A stretch of 64,000 nucleotides of DNA from Rhizobium rhizogenes NBRC 13257 (GTDB taxonomy: Bacteria; Pseudomonadota; Alphaproteobacteria; Rhizobiales; Rhizobiaceae), in NCBI RefSeq assembly GCF_000696095.1, contig NZ_BAYX01000008.1, positions 358,786 through 422,785 on the forward strand, written 5' to 3'. Below, one piece after another: positions 42,596 to 51,882 of this stretch; position 1 is the first letter of the stretch; each line of letters opens with the position of its first letter. The notes below the pieces were generated by a model, which saw only the letters and a list, made by a program, of their open reading frames with translations, was not told the DNA's origin and did no database searches. The position numbers and the translations under genes were made by a program.

Positions 42596-43027
42596 CTATC
42601 CCGGATAAATCACGCCCTTGCGCAGAATGATGTTTCCATAAAGCCTCGGTTCGCTGGTCTGCACCAGCGCGTGCGTCTGCTTCACCCGCTCGTAGAAATC
42701 CGCCGGCAGCAGCGGCACGACCTTGATGTCGGGGACATGCCGGGCGCAGACCTCGATCATCTCCGCGTGCACCGGATCGATGGCATCGCGGTCCTGCCTG
42801 ACCGTCGCGCGGAAGATCGCCTGCGGTACGAAATCGTCGATCGGCAGGACGCTGAGCACGGCGTCGAGCACGCGGACGACGCCGTGACCGTCGAGACGGA
42901 TAAGGCGGCGGGCGTGTTCGAGACCGGGATAATTGCCGTCGACGAGGGCGATTTCGTCGCCATGGCCCATGGCGCGCAACGTCGCCAACAGCTCGGGGCT
43001 CAATAGCGGGTCAATGCCCTTCAGCAT
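42596..43027 (-). CDS. fucU: RbsD/FucU-family sugar mutarotase
   Basis: A 143-residue protein of the RbsD/FucU family, which interconverts sugar anomers. The N terminus MLKGIDPLLSPELLATLRAM and GHGDEIALVDGNYPG hold the family's catalytic His/Asp, and the C terminus YGNIILRKGVI is the FucU-type ending. Its start lies inside the end of frcR (17-base overlap), with AAGGAGA about seven bases before the ATG, so it is co-translated with the frc repressor. That links it to fructose uptake, although fucose is the classical FucU substrate. Confidence 0.88.
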   Translation of the reverse strand: MLKGIDPLLSPELLATLRAMGHGDEIALVDGNYPGLEHARRLIRLDGHGVVRVLDAVLSVLPIDDFVPQAIFRATVRQDRDAIDPVHAEMIEVCARHVPDIKVVPLLPADFYERVKQTHALVQTSEPRLYGNIILRKGVIYPG

Positions 43028-44258
43028 GCTCTATCTCCTTGAAGAGGATGTTTTGATCGATGAGGTAGCGTGCGAAGATCGGCAGGCTGGCGCCGCCGAT
43101 GGCGCGCGCCTGCGGCCCCACCATACCTTCGATGATTTCGGGCATGACGACGCCCTGCAGGTCGAGCTCGGCGGCTTCCTTGATGGTGGCGCGCACGACC
43201 CGTTCGCGCACCCAGTTTGGAAAACCGCCATCGATGACGGCGGCGCTGAAATCGATGACCGAGGCGGCGGCAACGATTGCCTGCGCCAACGCCTTGGCCG
43301 TCTCCTGGATCCAGATTTCCAGCGGTTCGCCGAAATCGATCCAATTGTCCGCCGAATACCAGAGCGGCTGTGGATCGAAGCCGTGATCGCGCAGCAGATT
43401 TTCCAGTACGAAGATCGAGGCGATCTCGAGCAGCTGAAGGGTTTCGCCGTTGCGCCCGCGTACGGGCAGGGGGCCGAGCGCCCCGGCGGTTCCGGTTCGT
43501 CCGACGAAGATAGACGAATTCAGTACGATGCCGCCGCCGAGGAAGGAGCCGATGAAAAAATAGACGAAATCAGGATAATGCGGGCCGACGCCGAAGACGA
43601 GCTCCGCTCCGCAGGCGCTGGTGGCGTCGTTCTGCAAATAGACGGGATAGGGCACGCGGGCGGCGATTTCTGCCTGCAGGTCGACACCGCGCCAGACCTC
43701 CATCGCGCCATCAGGCGCACCGACCTCCTCCGCCCAGTTCCAGAGCTCGAAGGGCGCCGCGATGCCAAGCCCGGCAAGCCTGCCGCGTTCCTCGGTGTTG
43801 AGGCGCGATTCGAGTTCCTGGATGCCCGAGGTGACAAAGGACAGGATGTCCTGCGGCAGCGGATAGGGATAGATCTGATGAAGCTGCATCCGGATCTGCC
43901 CGACGAAATCCATCAGCACGAGGTCGGCGCTGCGCCGGCCGATCTTGACGCCGAAGGAGAGCACCGCATCCGGATTGAGCCGCATCGGAATGGAAGGCTG
44001 CCCGACCCGCCCGCGTACCGGTTCGCCGCGCGACAGCAGCCCGTCCTTCTCCAGCGCCCGCATGATGACGGAGACGGTCTGCGCCGACAGGCCGCTGCGC
44101 CGGGCGATGTCGGCTTTCGACAAAGCGCCGTGGCGGCGCACGAGCGACAGCACCAGCCGTTCGTTATGCGCGCGGACGCGAACCTGATTCGCACCCCCGC
44201 TGGGGTCGAGAATCAAGGGTGATGTCGGCGTTTCCTCAGGATCTTGCGGGGGAGACAT
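43011..44258 (-). CDS. frcR: ROK-family repressor of the fructose operon
   Basis: A ROK-type transcriptional regulator of 415 residues. The N-terminal helix-turn-helix reads LSLVRRHGALSKADIARRSG then LSAQTVSVIMRALEKDG; the ROK sugar-kinase-like domain follows (about 90-410), with GIAAPFELW and a glycine-rich FIGSFLGGGIVLN block. It is divergent from frcB and corresponds to FrcR of the Sinorhizobium frcRBCAK cluster. I chose ATG 44258 since GGAGGG lies directly upstream; ATG 44282 in the same frame has no good site. The intergenic region should hold the operator. Confidence 0.88.
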   Translation of the reverse strand: MSPPQDPEETPTSPLILDPSGGANQVRVRAHNERLVLSLVRRHGALSKADIARRSGLSAQTVSVIMRALEKDGLLSRGEPVRGRVGQPSIPMRLNPDAVLSFGVKIGRRSADLVLMDFVGQIRMQLHQIYPYPLPQDILSFVTSGIQELESRLNTEERGRLAGLGIAAPFELWNWAEEVGAPDGAMEVWRGVDLQAEIAARVPYPVYLQNDATSACGAELVFGVGPHYPDFVYFFIGSFLGGGIVLNSSIFVGRTGTAGALGPLPVRGRNGETLQLLEIASIFVLENLLRDHGFDPQPLWYSADNWIDFGEPLEIWIQETAKALAQAIVAAASVIDFSAAVIDGGFPNWVRERVVRATIKEAAELDLQGVVMPEIIEGMVGPQARAIGGASLPIFARYLIDQNILFKEIEHAEGH

Positions 44259-44338
44259 TGGCCCTCCTTCCATCATGGCCATGCCCTATTTTTCATCAAA
44301 ATGCCACATCAGATTAATAATTCAATCGGATTTATTTA

Positions 44339-44367
44339 TTGACAGGGCGAAATCTTTAGGGTCAGAT
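44339..44367 (+). promoter_or_regulatory. Possible frcB promoter
   Basis: TTGACA (44339-44344) is followed after 17 bases by TCAGAT, a weak -10; AGATAT two bases later is an alternative. The AT-rich sequence just upstream (AATAATTCAATCGGATTTAT) has loose symmetry and may be the FrcR operator. The leader before frcB would be about 135 bases. Confidence 0.4.
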
Positions 44368-44510
44368 ATGTCTCGTCGGGGATGTGCGCATGGCCTTGGA
44401 GGCGGTCCAGCGGGAAGAAATCTAAACGGACATGGCACGTCTTGAAGCCGGACTCAGTGCGAGCCGGAGTGGCCGGGGGATCCCGGTTTTTCAAATCTTG
44501 GGAGGATTGA

Positions 44511-45536
44511 ATGAAGAAATCTGTTATTTCCGCAGCACTCGCCGCTCTGGCGATCGGCGTCGCTTTTGCCGCGCCGGCCAAGGCTGCCGATGTTTCCGCC
44601 TGCCTGATCACCAAAACCGACACCAACCCCTTCTTCGTCAAGATGAAGGAAGGTGCGACCGCCAAGGCCAAGGAACTCGGCGTGACGCTGAAGTCCTATG
44701 CCGGCAAGATCGACGGTGACAGCGAAAGCCAGGTTGCCGCTATTGAAAGCTGCATCGCCAGCGGTGCCAAGGGCATTCTGATCACCGCTTCCGACACCAA
44801 GGGCATCGTTTCCTCGGTCAAGAAGGCACGCGACGCCGGCCTGCTGGTCATCGCGCTCGACACGCCTCTGGAGCCGGCTGACGCTGCCGACGCGACCTTC
44901 GCCACCGACAACCTTCTCGCCGGCAAGCTGATCGGCGAATGGGCCAACAAGACGCTCGGCGACAAGGCCAAGGACGCCAAGATCGGCTTCCTCGACCTGA
45001 CGCCGTCGCAGCCTTCCGTCGACGTGCTGCGCGACCAGGGCTTCATGATCGGCTTCGGCATCGACCCGAAGGATCCGAACAAGATCGGCGACGAAACCGA
45101 TCCGCGCATCGTCGGCCATGACGTTACCAACGGCAACGAGGAAGGTGGCCGCAAGGCCATGGAAAACCTCCTGCAGAAGGATTCGAGCATCAACGTCATC
45201 CACACGATCAACGAACCGGCCGCTGTCGGCGCCTATCAGGCTCTGAAGGCCGTCGGCTTGGAAAAGCAGGTTCTGATCGTGTCGGTTGACGGCGGTTGCC
45301 CGGGCGTCAAGTCTGTCAAGGAAGGCGTGATCGGCGCCACCTCGCAGCAATATCCGCTGATGATGGCAGCCCTCGGCGTCGAGGCGATCAAGAAGTTCGC
45401 CGATACCGGCGAAAAGCCGAAGCCGACCGAAGGCAAGTCCTTCTTCGACACCGGCGTCTCGCTGGTGACCGACAAGCCGGTTTCCGGCCTGAAGTCGATC
45501 GACACCAAGGAAGGCACGGCAAAGTGCTGGGGCTAA
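44511..45536 (+). CDS. frcB: Fructose ABC transporter substrate-binding protein FrcB
   Basis: A 341-residue periplasmic sugar-binding protein of the RbsB/FrcB type. Signal peptide about 1-25 (PAKAAD), then the two-lobe fold with KTDTNPFFVKMKEGATAKA, ITASDTKGIVSSVKKARDAG and ALDTPLEPADAADATFATDN. GGGAGGATTGA precedes the ATG. It is the first gene of frcBCAK and divergent from frcR. A GC-rich hairpin between frcB and frcC (45636-45660) probably gives more frcB than frcC product, as is common for binding proteins. Confidence 0.93.
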   Translation: MKKSVISAALAALAIGVAFAAPAKAADVSACLITKTDTNPFFVKMKEGATAKAKELGVTLKSYAGKIDGDSESQVAAIESCIASGAKGILITASDTKGIVSSVKKARDAGLLVIALDTPLEPADAADATFATDNLLAGKLIGEWANKTLGDKAKDAKIGFLDLTPSQPSVDVLRDQGFMIGFGIDPKDPNKIGDETDPRIVGHDVTNGNEEGGRKAMENLLQKDSSINVIHTINEPAAVGAYQALKAVGLEKQVLIVSVDGGCPGVKSVKEGVIGATSQQYPLMMAALGVEAIKKFADTGEKPKPTEGKSFFDTGVSLVTDKPVSGLKSIDTKEGTAKCWG

Positions 45537-45635
45537 GCCTCATCCTGAATTTGGCATGATCCGACCCGAGAGCCGCTTCACATTTTTCGCTGAAGCGGTC
45601 CTTCGGTTCGCGGCCATGCCTTCCTGACATCAACG

Positions 45636-45660
45636 CCGGCCGGACCTCAGATCCGGCCGG
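45636..45660 (+). promoter_or_regulatory. Intra-operon hairpin between frcB and frcC
   Basis: A perfect 9-bp stem CCGGCCGGA/TCCGGCCGG with a 7-nt loop, followed by only three T residues, lies about 100 bases after frcB and 54 before frcC. It would shield the frcB mRNA 3' end or attenuate read-through into frcC. Confidence 0.65.
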
Positions 45661-45714
45661 TTTCAACACCCGGCGGTTTCCGCGTATAATTCGGCGCGGC
45701 AGCGGAGGAATACA

Positions 45715-46779
45715 ATGACCGGAGCACAGGAATTCGAGCGTGTTCTCGACGGCAGCGACAAGAACGTTGCCTCGTTTGAGCACCAGGATGTCTCTCTTCT
45801 CAAACGCATGCAGCATTTCTTGCATTCGACGCCGGCCGCCGTGCCGTTGATCGTATTGGTGATGGCGATCATCATCTTTGGCTTTGCCATCGGCGGGCGC
45901 TTCTTCTCCGCCTACACCTTGACGCTGATCCTGCAGCAGATCGCCATCGTCGGCATTCTCGCTGCGGCGCAGACGCTGGTGATCCTGACCGCCGGCATCG
46001 ATCTGTCGATCGGCGTGATCATGGTGATTTCCTCCGTCGTCATGGGCAATGTCGCCGTCACTTACGGCTTGCCGACGCCGGTCGCCATTATCGCCGGCAT
46101 GGCTGCGGGCGGCCTTTGTGGATTGCTCAATGGTTTCCTCGTCGCCAACATGAAGCTGCCGCCGTTCATCGTGACGCTCGGCACCTGGAACATCGTCATG
46201 GCGACGAATTTCATCTATTCCGCCAATGAAACCATCCGCGACACCGACGTCGATGAAAAGGCGCCGCTCCTGCATCTCTTCGCGGTCAGCTTCCGGCTCG
46301 GCGGCGCGGTGCTGACCCTCGGCGTCATCGCCATGGTGCTGCTGGTGGTGGGCCTGTGGTACATTCTCAATCACACCGCCTGGGGCCGGCATGTCTATGC
46401 GGTCGGCGATGATCCGGAAGCGGCAAAGCTGTCGGGCATCCAGACCAAGAAGGTGCTGCTTGCCGTCTATGGCGTCTCGGGACTGATCGCGGCCTTCGCC
46501 GCCTGGGTTTCGATCGGCCGTAATGGCTCGGTCTCGCCGTCTTCGGCGGTGACGGACTTCAATCTTCAGGCAATTACTGCGACCGTGATCGGCGGCATCT
46601 CGCTCTTCGGCGGCCGTGGCTCGATCCTTGGTACGCTCTTCGGCGCCATGATCGTCGGCGTCGTTTCCATGGGCCTCAACATGCTCGGAGCCGATCCGCA
46701 GTGGAAGGTCCTCCTGACGGGTGTGCTGATTATCGGCGCCGTCGCGATCGATCAATGGATCAGAAAGGTATCGGCATGA
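45715..46779 (+). CDS. frcC: Fructose ABC transporter permease FrcC
   Basis: A 354-residue inner-membrane permease of the RbsC/FrcC family, with about 10 transmembrane helices starting near residue 40. Conserved blocks are LILTAGIDLSIGVIMVISSV, the ALGTWNIVMA-like loop and the coupling region AVGDDPEAAKLSGIQTKKVL, then GGISLFGGRGSILGTLFG. The first 35 residues are cytoplasmic and charged. GGAGGAATACA precedes the ATG. The stop overlaps the frcA start (ATGA). Confidence 0.94.
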   Translation: MTGAQEFERVLDGSDKNVASFEHQDVSLLKRMQHFLHSTPAAVPLIVLVMAIIIFGFAIGGRFFSAYTLTLILQQIAIVGILAAAQTLVILTAGIDLSIGVIMVISSVVMGNVAVTYGLPTPVAIIAGMAAGGLCGLLNGFLVANMKLPPFIVTLGTWNIVMATNFIYSANETIRDTDVDEKAPLLHLFAVSFRLGGAVLTLGVIAMVLLVVGLWYILNHTAWGRHVYAVGDDPEAAKLSGIQTKKVLLAVYGVSGLIAAFAAWVSIGRNGSVSPSSAVTDFNLQAITATVIGGISLFGGRGSILGTLFGAMIVGVVSMGLNMLGADPQWKVLLTGVLIIGAVAIDQWIRKVSA

Positions 46780-47561
46780 CCACGACTGGCGAACCCCTTC
46801 TCACCGCGCGTGGCCTCGTCAAGCGCTATGGACGCGTGACCGCGCTCGACAACGCCGATTTCGATCTCTATCCCGGCGAAATCCTAGCCGTCATCGGCGA
46901 CAACGGCGCCGGAAAATCCTCGCTGATCAAGGCGATTTCCGGCGCGGTCACACCCGATGAAGGTGAGATCAAGCTGGAAGGCAAGGCTGTCCATTTCAGG
47001 TCGCCGATGGAAGCGCGCGAGGCCGGTATCGAAACGGTCTACCAGAACCTGGCATTGTCGCCGGCGCTCTCGATTGCGGACAACATGTTCCTCGGTCGCG
47101 AGATCCGCAAGCCAGGCGTCCTCGGCTCCGTGTTCCGCATGCTCGATCGGCCGGCAATGGAAAAGCGCGCCCGCGACAAGCTGACCGAACTCGGCCTGAT
47201 GACCATCCAGAACATCAATCAGGCGGTGGAAACGCTCTCCGGCGGCCAGCGTCAGGGCGTGGCGGTGGCGCGTGCCGCCGCCTTTGGCTCCAAGGTCGTC
47301 ATCATGGACGAGCCGACGGCGGCCCTCGGTGTCAAGGAAAGCCGCAAGGTGCTGGAGTTGATCCTCGACGTGCGCTCGCGCGGCTTGCCGATCGTGTTGA
47401 TCTCGCACAATATGCCGCATGTCTTCGAGGTGGCGGATCGTATCCATATCCACCGTCTCGGACGCCGGCTGACCGTGATCAATCCGAAGGAATACACCAT
47501 GTCCGATGCCGTCGCCTTCATGACCGGCGCCAAGGCGCCGCCGGAGACCGTCGCCGCATGA
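46776..47561 (+). CDS. frcA: Fructose ABC transporter ATP-binding protein FrcA
   Basis: A 261-residue ABC ATPase. Walker A is IGDNGAGKSSLIKAI, the signature is LSGGQRQGVAVARAAAFGSK and Walker B is VVIMDEPTAALGV. Unlike RbsA-type proteins it carries a single ATPase domain and so should work as a homodimer with FrcC, as in Sinorhizobium FrcA. It starts inside the frcC stop codon and its own stop overlaps frcK (ATGA twice), showing tight translational coupling. Confidence 0.94.
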   Translation: MTTTGEPLLTARGLVKRYGRVTALDNADFDLYPGEILAVIGDNGAGKSSLIKAISGAVTPDEGEIKLEGKAVHFRSPMEAREAGIETVYQNLALSPALSIADNMFLGREIRKPGVLGSVFRMLDRPAMEKRARDKLTELGLMTIQNINQAVETLSGGQRQGVAVARAAAFGSKVVIMDEPTAALGVKESRKVLELILDVRSRGLPIVLISHNMPHVFEVADRIHIHRLGRRLTVINPKEYTMSDAVAFMTGAKAPPETVAA

Positions 47562-48190
47562 GTTCCACGCTCGAGGACATCGCCGGCGAGATCATCGCGC
47601 GCGCCGGCGATACAAGACGGTTCCTGGTGGCCATCGCAGGCCCGCCCGGCGCCGGCAAATCGACCTTGGCCGATAAGGTGGCCGAAGCACTGAGGGCCAA
47701 GGGCGAAAGCGCCGAGGTCCTGCCGATGGACGGTTTCCACATGGACAATGCCGTCCTGATCGAAAAGGGCCTGCTGAAGCGCAAGGGCGTGCCCGAAAGC
47801 TTTGACGTGCGCGCCTTTCTCGATATCGTCAAGGCGGTGCGGGCTGCCGATCAGGAGGTGCTGGTGCCGGTTTTCGACCGCTCGCGCGAGCTTGCCATCG
47901 CCTCGGCCCGCATCGTCTCGCCCGATCATCGCTTCATCGTCATCGAGGGCAATTACCTGCTTCTCAGCCAGGGCAAATGGGCGGAGCTGGAAGGCATGTT
48001 CGACTATTCGATCATGCTCGCGCCCCCCATGGAAGTCCTGGAGCAGCGGCTATGGGATCGCTGGAAGGGCTATGAACTCGACGACGAGGCCGCCCGCGAA
48101 AAGGTCTACGGCAACGATCTGCCCAATGGCCGCCTGATCCTGGAAAACCGTCGCCCCGCCGATGCCACCGTCGATATCGTTCAGGACTGA
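47558..48190 (+). CDS. frcK: FrcK, P-loop kinase of the fructose operon
   Basis: A 210-residue P-loop NTPase similar to uridine/pantothenate kinases (PanK/PRK fold), named FrcK in the Sinorhizobium fructose operon. Walker A is VAIAGPPGAGKSTLADKV; PMDGFHMDNAVL holds the catalytic acidic residues, and VIEGNYLLL is the Walker B-like strand. The physiological substrate is not settled by sequence. It is the last gene of frcBCAK. pyrC begins 97 bases downstream. Confidence 0.9.
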   Translation: MSSTLEDIAGEIIARAGDTRRFLVAIAGPPGAGKSTLADKVAEALRAKGESAEVLPMDGFHMDNAVLIEKGLLKRKGVPESFDVRAFLDIVKAVRAADQEVLVPVFDRSRELAIASARIVSPDHRFIVIEGNYLLLSQGKWAELEGMFDYSIMLAPPMEVLEQRLWDRWKGYELDDEAAREKVYGNDLPNGRLILENRRPADATVDIVQD

Positions 48191-48286
48191 GCCCGGTATC
48201 ATTTCCGTGGCATAGGCGATTGTTTTGCGATAGCGGTTGGTGCTATCGAAGCGCGACACCATGAGACCATCCAGAGGTTCGCGCCC

Positions 48287-49327
48287 ATGCAAAAGCTCAC
48301 CATCCGCCGCCCCGACGATTGGCATCTGCACCTGCGCGATGGCGCCATGCTGGAAGGCGTGATCGGCGATACCTCAAGGCATTTCGCCCGCGCCATCATC
48401 ATGCCGAACCTGGTGCCGCCGGTCGTCACCACGGCCGATGCCACGGCCTATCGCGAGCGCATTCTGAAAGCGTTGCCGGCCGGTGATCGCTTCCAGCCGC
48501 TGATGACGCTTTATCTCACCGAGCACACCAATCCCGACGATGTCGAAGAGGGCAAGAAGAGCGGCCTCATCACCGCCGTCAAGCTCTATCCGGCGGGTGC
48601 GACGACCAACTCCCACGGCGGCGTGCGCAATCTCGATAAGGCAATGCCGACGCTGGAGCGCATGGCGAAGATCGGCCTGCCGCTTTGCGTCCATGGCGAA
48701 GTGACGACGCCGGAGGTGGATATTTTCGACCGCGAGGCCGTCTTTATCGAAACCGTGCTCGACCCGCTGCGCCAGCGCCTGCCGGAGCTGAAGGTCACCA
48801 TGGAACATGTGACGACCTCTGATGGCATCGACTATATCAAGTCGGCCAAGGCCAATCTCGCCGGCTCAATTACCACCCATCACCTGATCATCAACCGCAA
48901 CGCCATCCTCGTTGGCGGTATCCGGCCGCATTATTACTGCCTGCCGGTCGCCAAGCGCGAAAGCCATCGCCTGGCACTACGCGCGGCTGCGACGAGCGGC
49001 GACAGCAGGTTCTTTCTCGGTACGGATTCCGCCCCGCATGTCGATCCGCTGAAGGAATGCGCCTGCGGCTGCGCCGGCATCTATACCTCGATCAATACGA
49101 TGAGCTGCCTGGCGCACGTCTTCGAACAGGACGGCGCGCTGGACAAGCTCGAGGCTTTCGCCTCGCTGAACGGCCCGGCCTGGTACGGGCTGGCGCCCAA
49201 CGAGGAGCGGATCACGCTCATCCGCCGCGTGGAATCAGTGACCTTCCCCGAAAAGATCGAAACCGGAGCAGGCACCGTTACAGTGTTCGATCCGATGTTC
49301 CCGCTGCATTGGGACGTCGAAGGCTAA
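48287..49327 (+). CDS. pyrC: Dihydroorotase PyrC
   Basis: The third enzyme of de novo pyrimidine synthesis, closing N-carbamoyl-aspartate to dihydroorotate with two zinc ions. The 346-residue class II form shows the HxH zinc motif in DDWHLHLRDG, the carbamylated-lysine region AVKLYPAGATTNS, the zinc histidines in CVHGE and VTMEHVTTSDG, and the catalytic Asp in LGTDSAPH. Start ATG 48287 follows a moderate AGAGG site. pyrE lies 0.7 kb downstream with a minus-strand gene between. Confidence 0.96.
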   Translation: MQKLTIRRPDDWHLHLRDGAMLEGVIGDTSRHFARAIIMPNLVPPVVTTADATAYRERILKALPAGDRFQPLMTLYLTEHTNPDDVEEGKKSGLITAVKLYPAGATTNSHGGVRNLDKAMPTLERMAKIGLPLCVHGEVTTPEVDIFDREAVFIETVLDPLRQRLPELKVTMEHVTTSDGIDYIKSAKANLAGSITTHHLIINRNAILVGGIRPHYYCLPVAKRESHRLALRAAATSGDSRFFLGTDSAPHVDPLKECACGCAGIYTSINTMSCLAHVFEQDGALDKLEAFASLNGPAWYGLAPNEERITLIRRVESVTFPEKIETGAGTVTVFDPMFPLHWDVEG

Positions 49328-49339
49328 GCCTGCGACCCT

Positions 49340-49816
49340 CTAAAAGAGAGCCCGCACGAAGGCGCAGGACGCCAGCAGAGAGGCTGCCGTCCGCAGATGG
49401 TTCCATCTCGTCCAATCGCTGAGATAGGTTGCCCATAGCTCGGCTGCTTCAGCTGTGCGGCCATCGACCTTGTCCAGCGCGTCGTTTAGCGGGACATTGA
49501 AGACAATCGTCGAGACAAACGTGGTGACGATATAGAGCGCGGCGCCGGCAAGCATCAGGATGCTGACACCGCCTCGCCAATGCACGATCGCCATCACGGC
49601 GATGAACACCGAAAAAGCGAGGGTCAGCAGAAACACGACCATGAAGGGCGAGCGCAGGATCGTCGTGTTGATCGACTGCATGGCGGCGATACCCTGTTCG
49701 GCGGGGAGCCGGGCGAAGGCCTGCATGATGAAGGTCGAGAACGCAAAGAAAATACCGGCGATGAGGCCACTGCCGAGCGCAGCCGCGATAAGAGCGATAT
49801 TCGTGATCGGCACCAT
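49340..49816 (-). CDS. DUF1772 (anthrone oxygenase-like) membrane protein
   Basis: A 158-residue integral membrane protein of the DUF1772 family with four hydrophobic segments (about 4-28, 53-77, 82-105 and 135-155). Conserved features are the first helix with GLIAGIFFAFSTFIMQAFAR, a VPLNDAL motif and the WTRWNHLRT motif before the last helix. Related fungal proteins take part in anthrone oxidation, but bacterial roles are unknown. Start ATG 49816 has AGGAGG six bases upstream; an upstream ATG six codons earlier is not needed. It is convergent with pyrC, 12 bases apart. Confidence 0.85.
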   Translation of the reverse strand: MVPITNIALIAAALGSGLIAGIFFAFSTFIMQAFARLPAEQGIAAMQSINTTILRSPFMVVFLLTLAFSVFIAVMAIVHWRGGVSILMLAGAALYIVTTFVSTIVFNVPLNDALDKVDGRTAEAAELWATYLSDWTRWNHLRTAASLLASCAFVRALF

Positions 49817-50008
49817 GAAGCTCCTCCTCTTCAAAATGTGATGATTCTCTTATACCTGCGACCCACGTTTCGGAGAAGCCAGTGGCGGCGTAGCCGGGGA
49901 TAAGGCCGCTGCCGAGAACGAACGCGTGCAAATCCCCCGAAGCTTCTGGAAACCGCCGCCGCTAGCTGCTATTGCCGCAGGGACGTCCCAGGAGCCAAGG
50001 AGACCCGC

Positions 50009-50707
50009 ATGACCCAGATGACATTTTCCGACCGCGCCGTGATGGCCGAACTGGTGGCGAAGATGCTTTGGGAGATCAAGGCGGTGCACTTCAGCGCCGA
50101 TAAGCCCTATAAGCTCGCTTCGGGCATGGCGAGCCCAGTCTATATCGATTGCCGCAAGCTCATTTCCTATCCGCGCGTCCGCTCGACGGTGATGGACTTC
50201 GCCGCCAGCCTCATTATGCGCGATGCCGGTTTCGAGCAGTTCGATTGCGTTGCCGGTGGCGAAACAGCAGGCATCCCCTTTGCCGCATTCCTCGCCGAGC
50301 GCCTGAACCTGCCGATGATCTATGTCCGCAAACAGCCGAAGGGCCATGGCCGCAATTCCCAGATCGAAGGCCATATGCCGGATGGTGCGCGCGTGCTGGT
50401 CATCGAGGACCTGACGACGGCCGGCGGCAGCATGTTCACCTTCATCGATGCCATCCGCGCTGCCGGCGGCATCGTCGATCACGGCATGGCGCTGTTTTAC
50501 TACGGCATCTTCCCCGAGGCCGAGGCACGGTTTGCAAACGGCAAGGTTCGCCTGCACCATATCGCCACCTGGCGCAACGTGCTCGCCGTCGCCAAGGAAC
50601 AGAAGCTGTTCGACGACAAGACGCTCGAGGAAGTGGAAGCTTTCCTCAATGCACCACTCGCCTGGTCCGGCCGCAACGGCGGCGTGGCGGAACTGGCAAC
50701 AAAGTGA
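50009..50707 (+). CDS. pyrE: Orotate phosphoribosyltransferase PyrE
   Basis: PyrE joins orotate and PRPP to give orotidine 5'-phosphate. The 232-residue product carries the PRPP-binding motif VLVIEDLTTAGGSMFTFID with the usual acidic pair, the flexible catalytic-loop region VRKQPKGHGRNSQIEG, and the N-terminal YKLASGMASPVYIDCRKL block. CAAGGAGAC lies seven bases before the ATG. Following pyrC in the same orientation, it makes a loose pyrimidine pair. The PfkB kinase gene starts 77 bases downstream. Confidence 0.95.
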   Translation: MTQMTFSDRAVMAELVAKMLWEIKAVHFSADKPYKLASGMASPVYIDCRKLISYPRVRSTVMDFAASLIMRDAGFEQFDCVAGGETAGIPFAAFLAERLNLPMIYVRKQPKGHGRNSQIEGHMPDGARVLVIEDLTTAGGSMFTFIDAIRAAGGIVDHGMALFYYGIFPEAEARFANGKVRLHHIATWRNVLAVAKEQKLFDDKTLEEVEAFLNAPLAWSGRNGGVAELATK

Positions 50708-50783
50708 CACTTTGCTTTTGCCAAGAATTTATCTAATCGATTTACGGAACTAGACCGATAGACGCGCTCTCCAGGAGGCCGGA

Positions 50784-51710
50784 ATGATATTGTGCTGTGG
50801 CGAAGCTTTGATCGACATGTTGCCGCGGGAGACGACGCTGGGTGAAAAAGCCTTTGCGCCCTATGCCGGCGGCGCGATCTTCAACACCGCGATTGCGCTT
50901 GGCCGTCTCGGCGTGCCGACCGGTTTCTTCACCGGCATTGCCGACGACATGATGGGCGAGATCCTGCGGGAGACGCTTGGCGCCGCCAAGGTGGACTATA
51001 GCTATTGCGCCATCGCTCCCCGTCCGAGCACGATCGCTTTCGTCAAGCTGGTCAACGGCCAGGCGACCTATGCCTTCTACGACGAAGGCTCCGCCGGCCG
51101 GATGATCACCGAGGCCGATCTGCCGACGCTGGGCGATGATTGCGAGGCCCTGCATTTCGGCGCCATCAGCCTGATCCCCGATCCGTGCGGCGCGACCTAT
51201 GAGGCGCTGATGAAGCGCGAATATCAAAGCCGGGTGATCTCGCTCGATCCGAACATCCGTCCCGGCTTCATCAAGGACAAGCAGGCGCATATGGGTCGCA
51301 TTAGCCGCATGGCCGCCATGTCCGATATCCTGAAATTCTCCGATGAAGACCTGGAATGGTTCGGCATTGCCGGAAACCATGATGAACTCGCCGCTCATTG
51401 GCTGAACCAGGGCGCCAAGCTGGTGGTCGTCACCAAGGGCGCCGAGGGGGCGACAGGCTACACCAAGTCGCTAAAGGTCTCGGTTCCGAGCGAACGCGTT
51501 ACCGTGGTCGACACGGTCGGCGCCGGCGATACCTTCGATGCTGGTATCCTCGCTTCGCTGAAGATGAATAATCTGCTGACCAAGGCGCAGGTCGCCACGC
51601 TGGACGAGAAAGCGTTGCGGGATGCGCTGGCGCTTGGCGCCAAGGCAGCGGCTGTGACGGTTTCCCGTGCGGGCGCCAATCCGCCTTGGGCGAGTGAGAT
51701 TGGGCTTTAA
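50784..51710 (+). CDS. PfkB-family sugar kinase (probable fructokinase)
   Basis: A 308-residue ribokinase-family (PfkB) protein. The N-terminal ILCCGEALIDMLPR and GGAIFNTAIALGRLG patterns are fructokinase-like, and the C-terminal signature VVDTVGAGDTFDAGILAS contains the catalytic Asp and the anion hole. It is close to the frc uptake operon upstream and to pgi downstream, which supports fructose phosphorylation. AGGAGG lies about seven bases before the ATG. After its stop the transcript runs into a palindromic intergenic element. Confidence 0.88.
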   Translation: MILCCGEALIDMLPRETTLGEKAFAPYAGGAIFNTAIALGRLGVPTGFFTGIADDMMGEILRETLGAAKVDYSYCAIAPRPSTIAFVKLVNGQATYAFYDEGSAGRMITEADLPTLGDDCEALHFGAISLIPDPCGATYEALMKREYQSRVISLDPNIRPGFIKDKQAHMGRISRMAAMSDILKFSDEDLEWFGIAGNHDELAAHWLNQGAKLVVVTKGAEGATGYTKSLKVSVPSERVTVVDTVGAGDTFDAGILASLKMNNLLTKAQVATLDEKALRDALALGAKAAAVTVSRAGANPPWASEIGL

Positions 51711-51745
51711 TCTTTCATCGACTTTGAAAGCTTGGAGGGGTCGTA

Positions 51746-51792
51746 CCCCCCTCTGTCACTTCGTGACATCTCCCCCACAAGGGGGGAGATCG
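51746..51792 (+). repeat. Rhizobial intergenic palindromic element, copy A
   Basis: The unit contains two hairpins: TGTCAC-TTC-GTGACA and ATCTCCCCC-ACAA-GGGGGGAGAT, preceded by CCCCCTC. It is present again in inverted orientation at 51883-51931. The form resembles the RIME-type mosaic elements of Rhizobium. Confidence 0.8.
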
Positions 51793-51882
51793 TTGGGAGT
51801 TTGCGGCATCCCCTTTAGGCGCCATAAGCTCAGTCTCAACAGATGCGATATTTGTTTGGTTCGAGAGCGCGCCACGCAGTAC

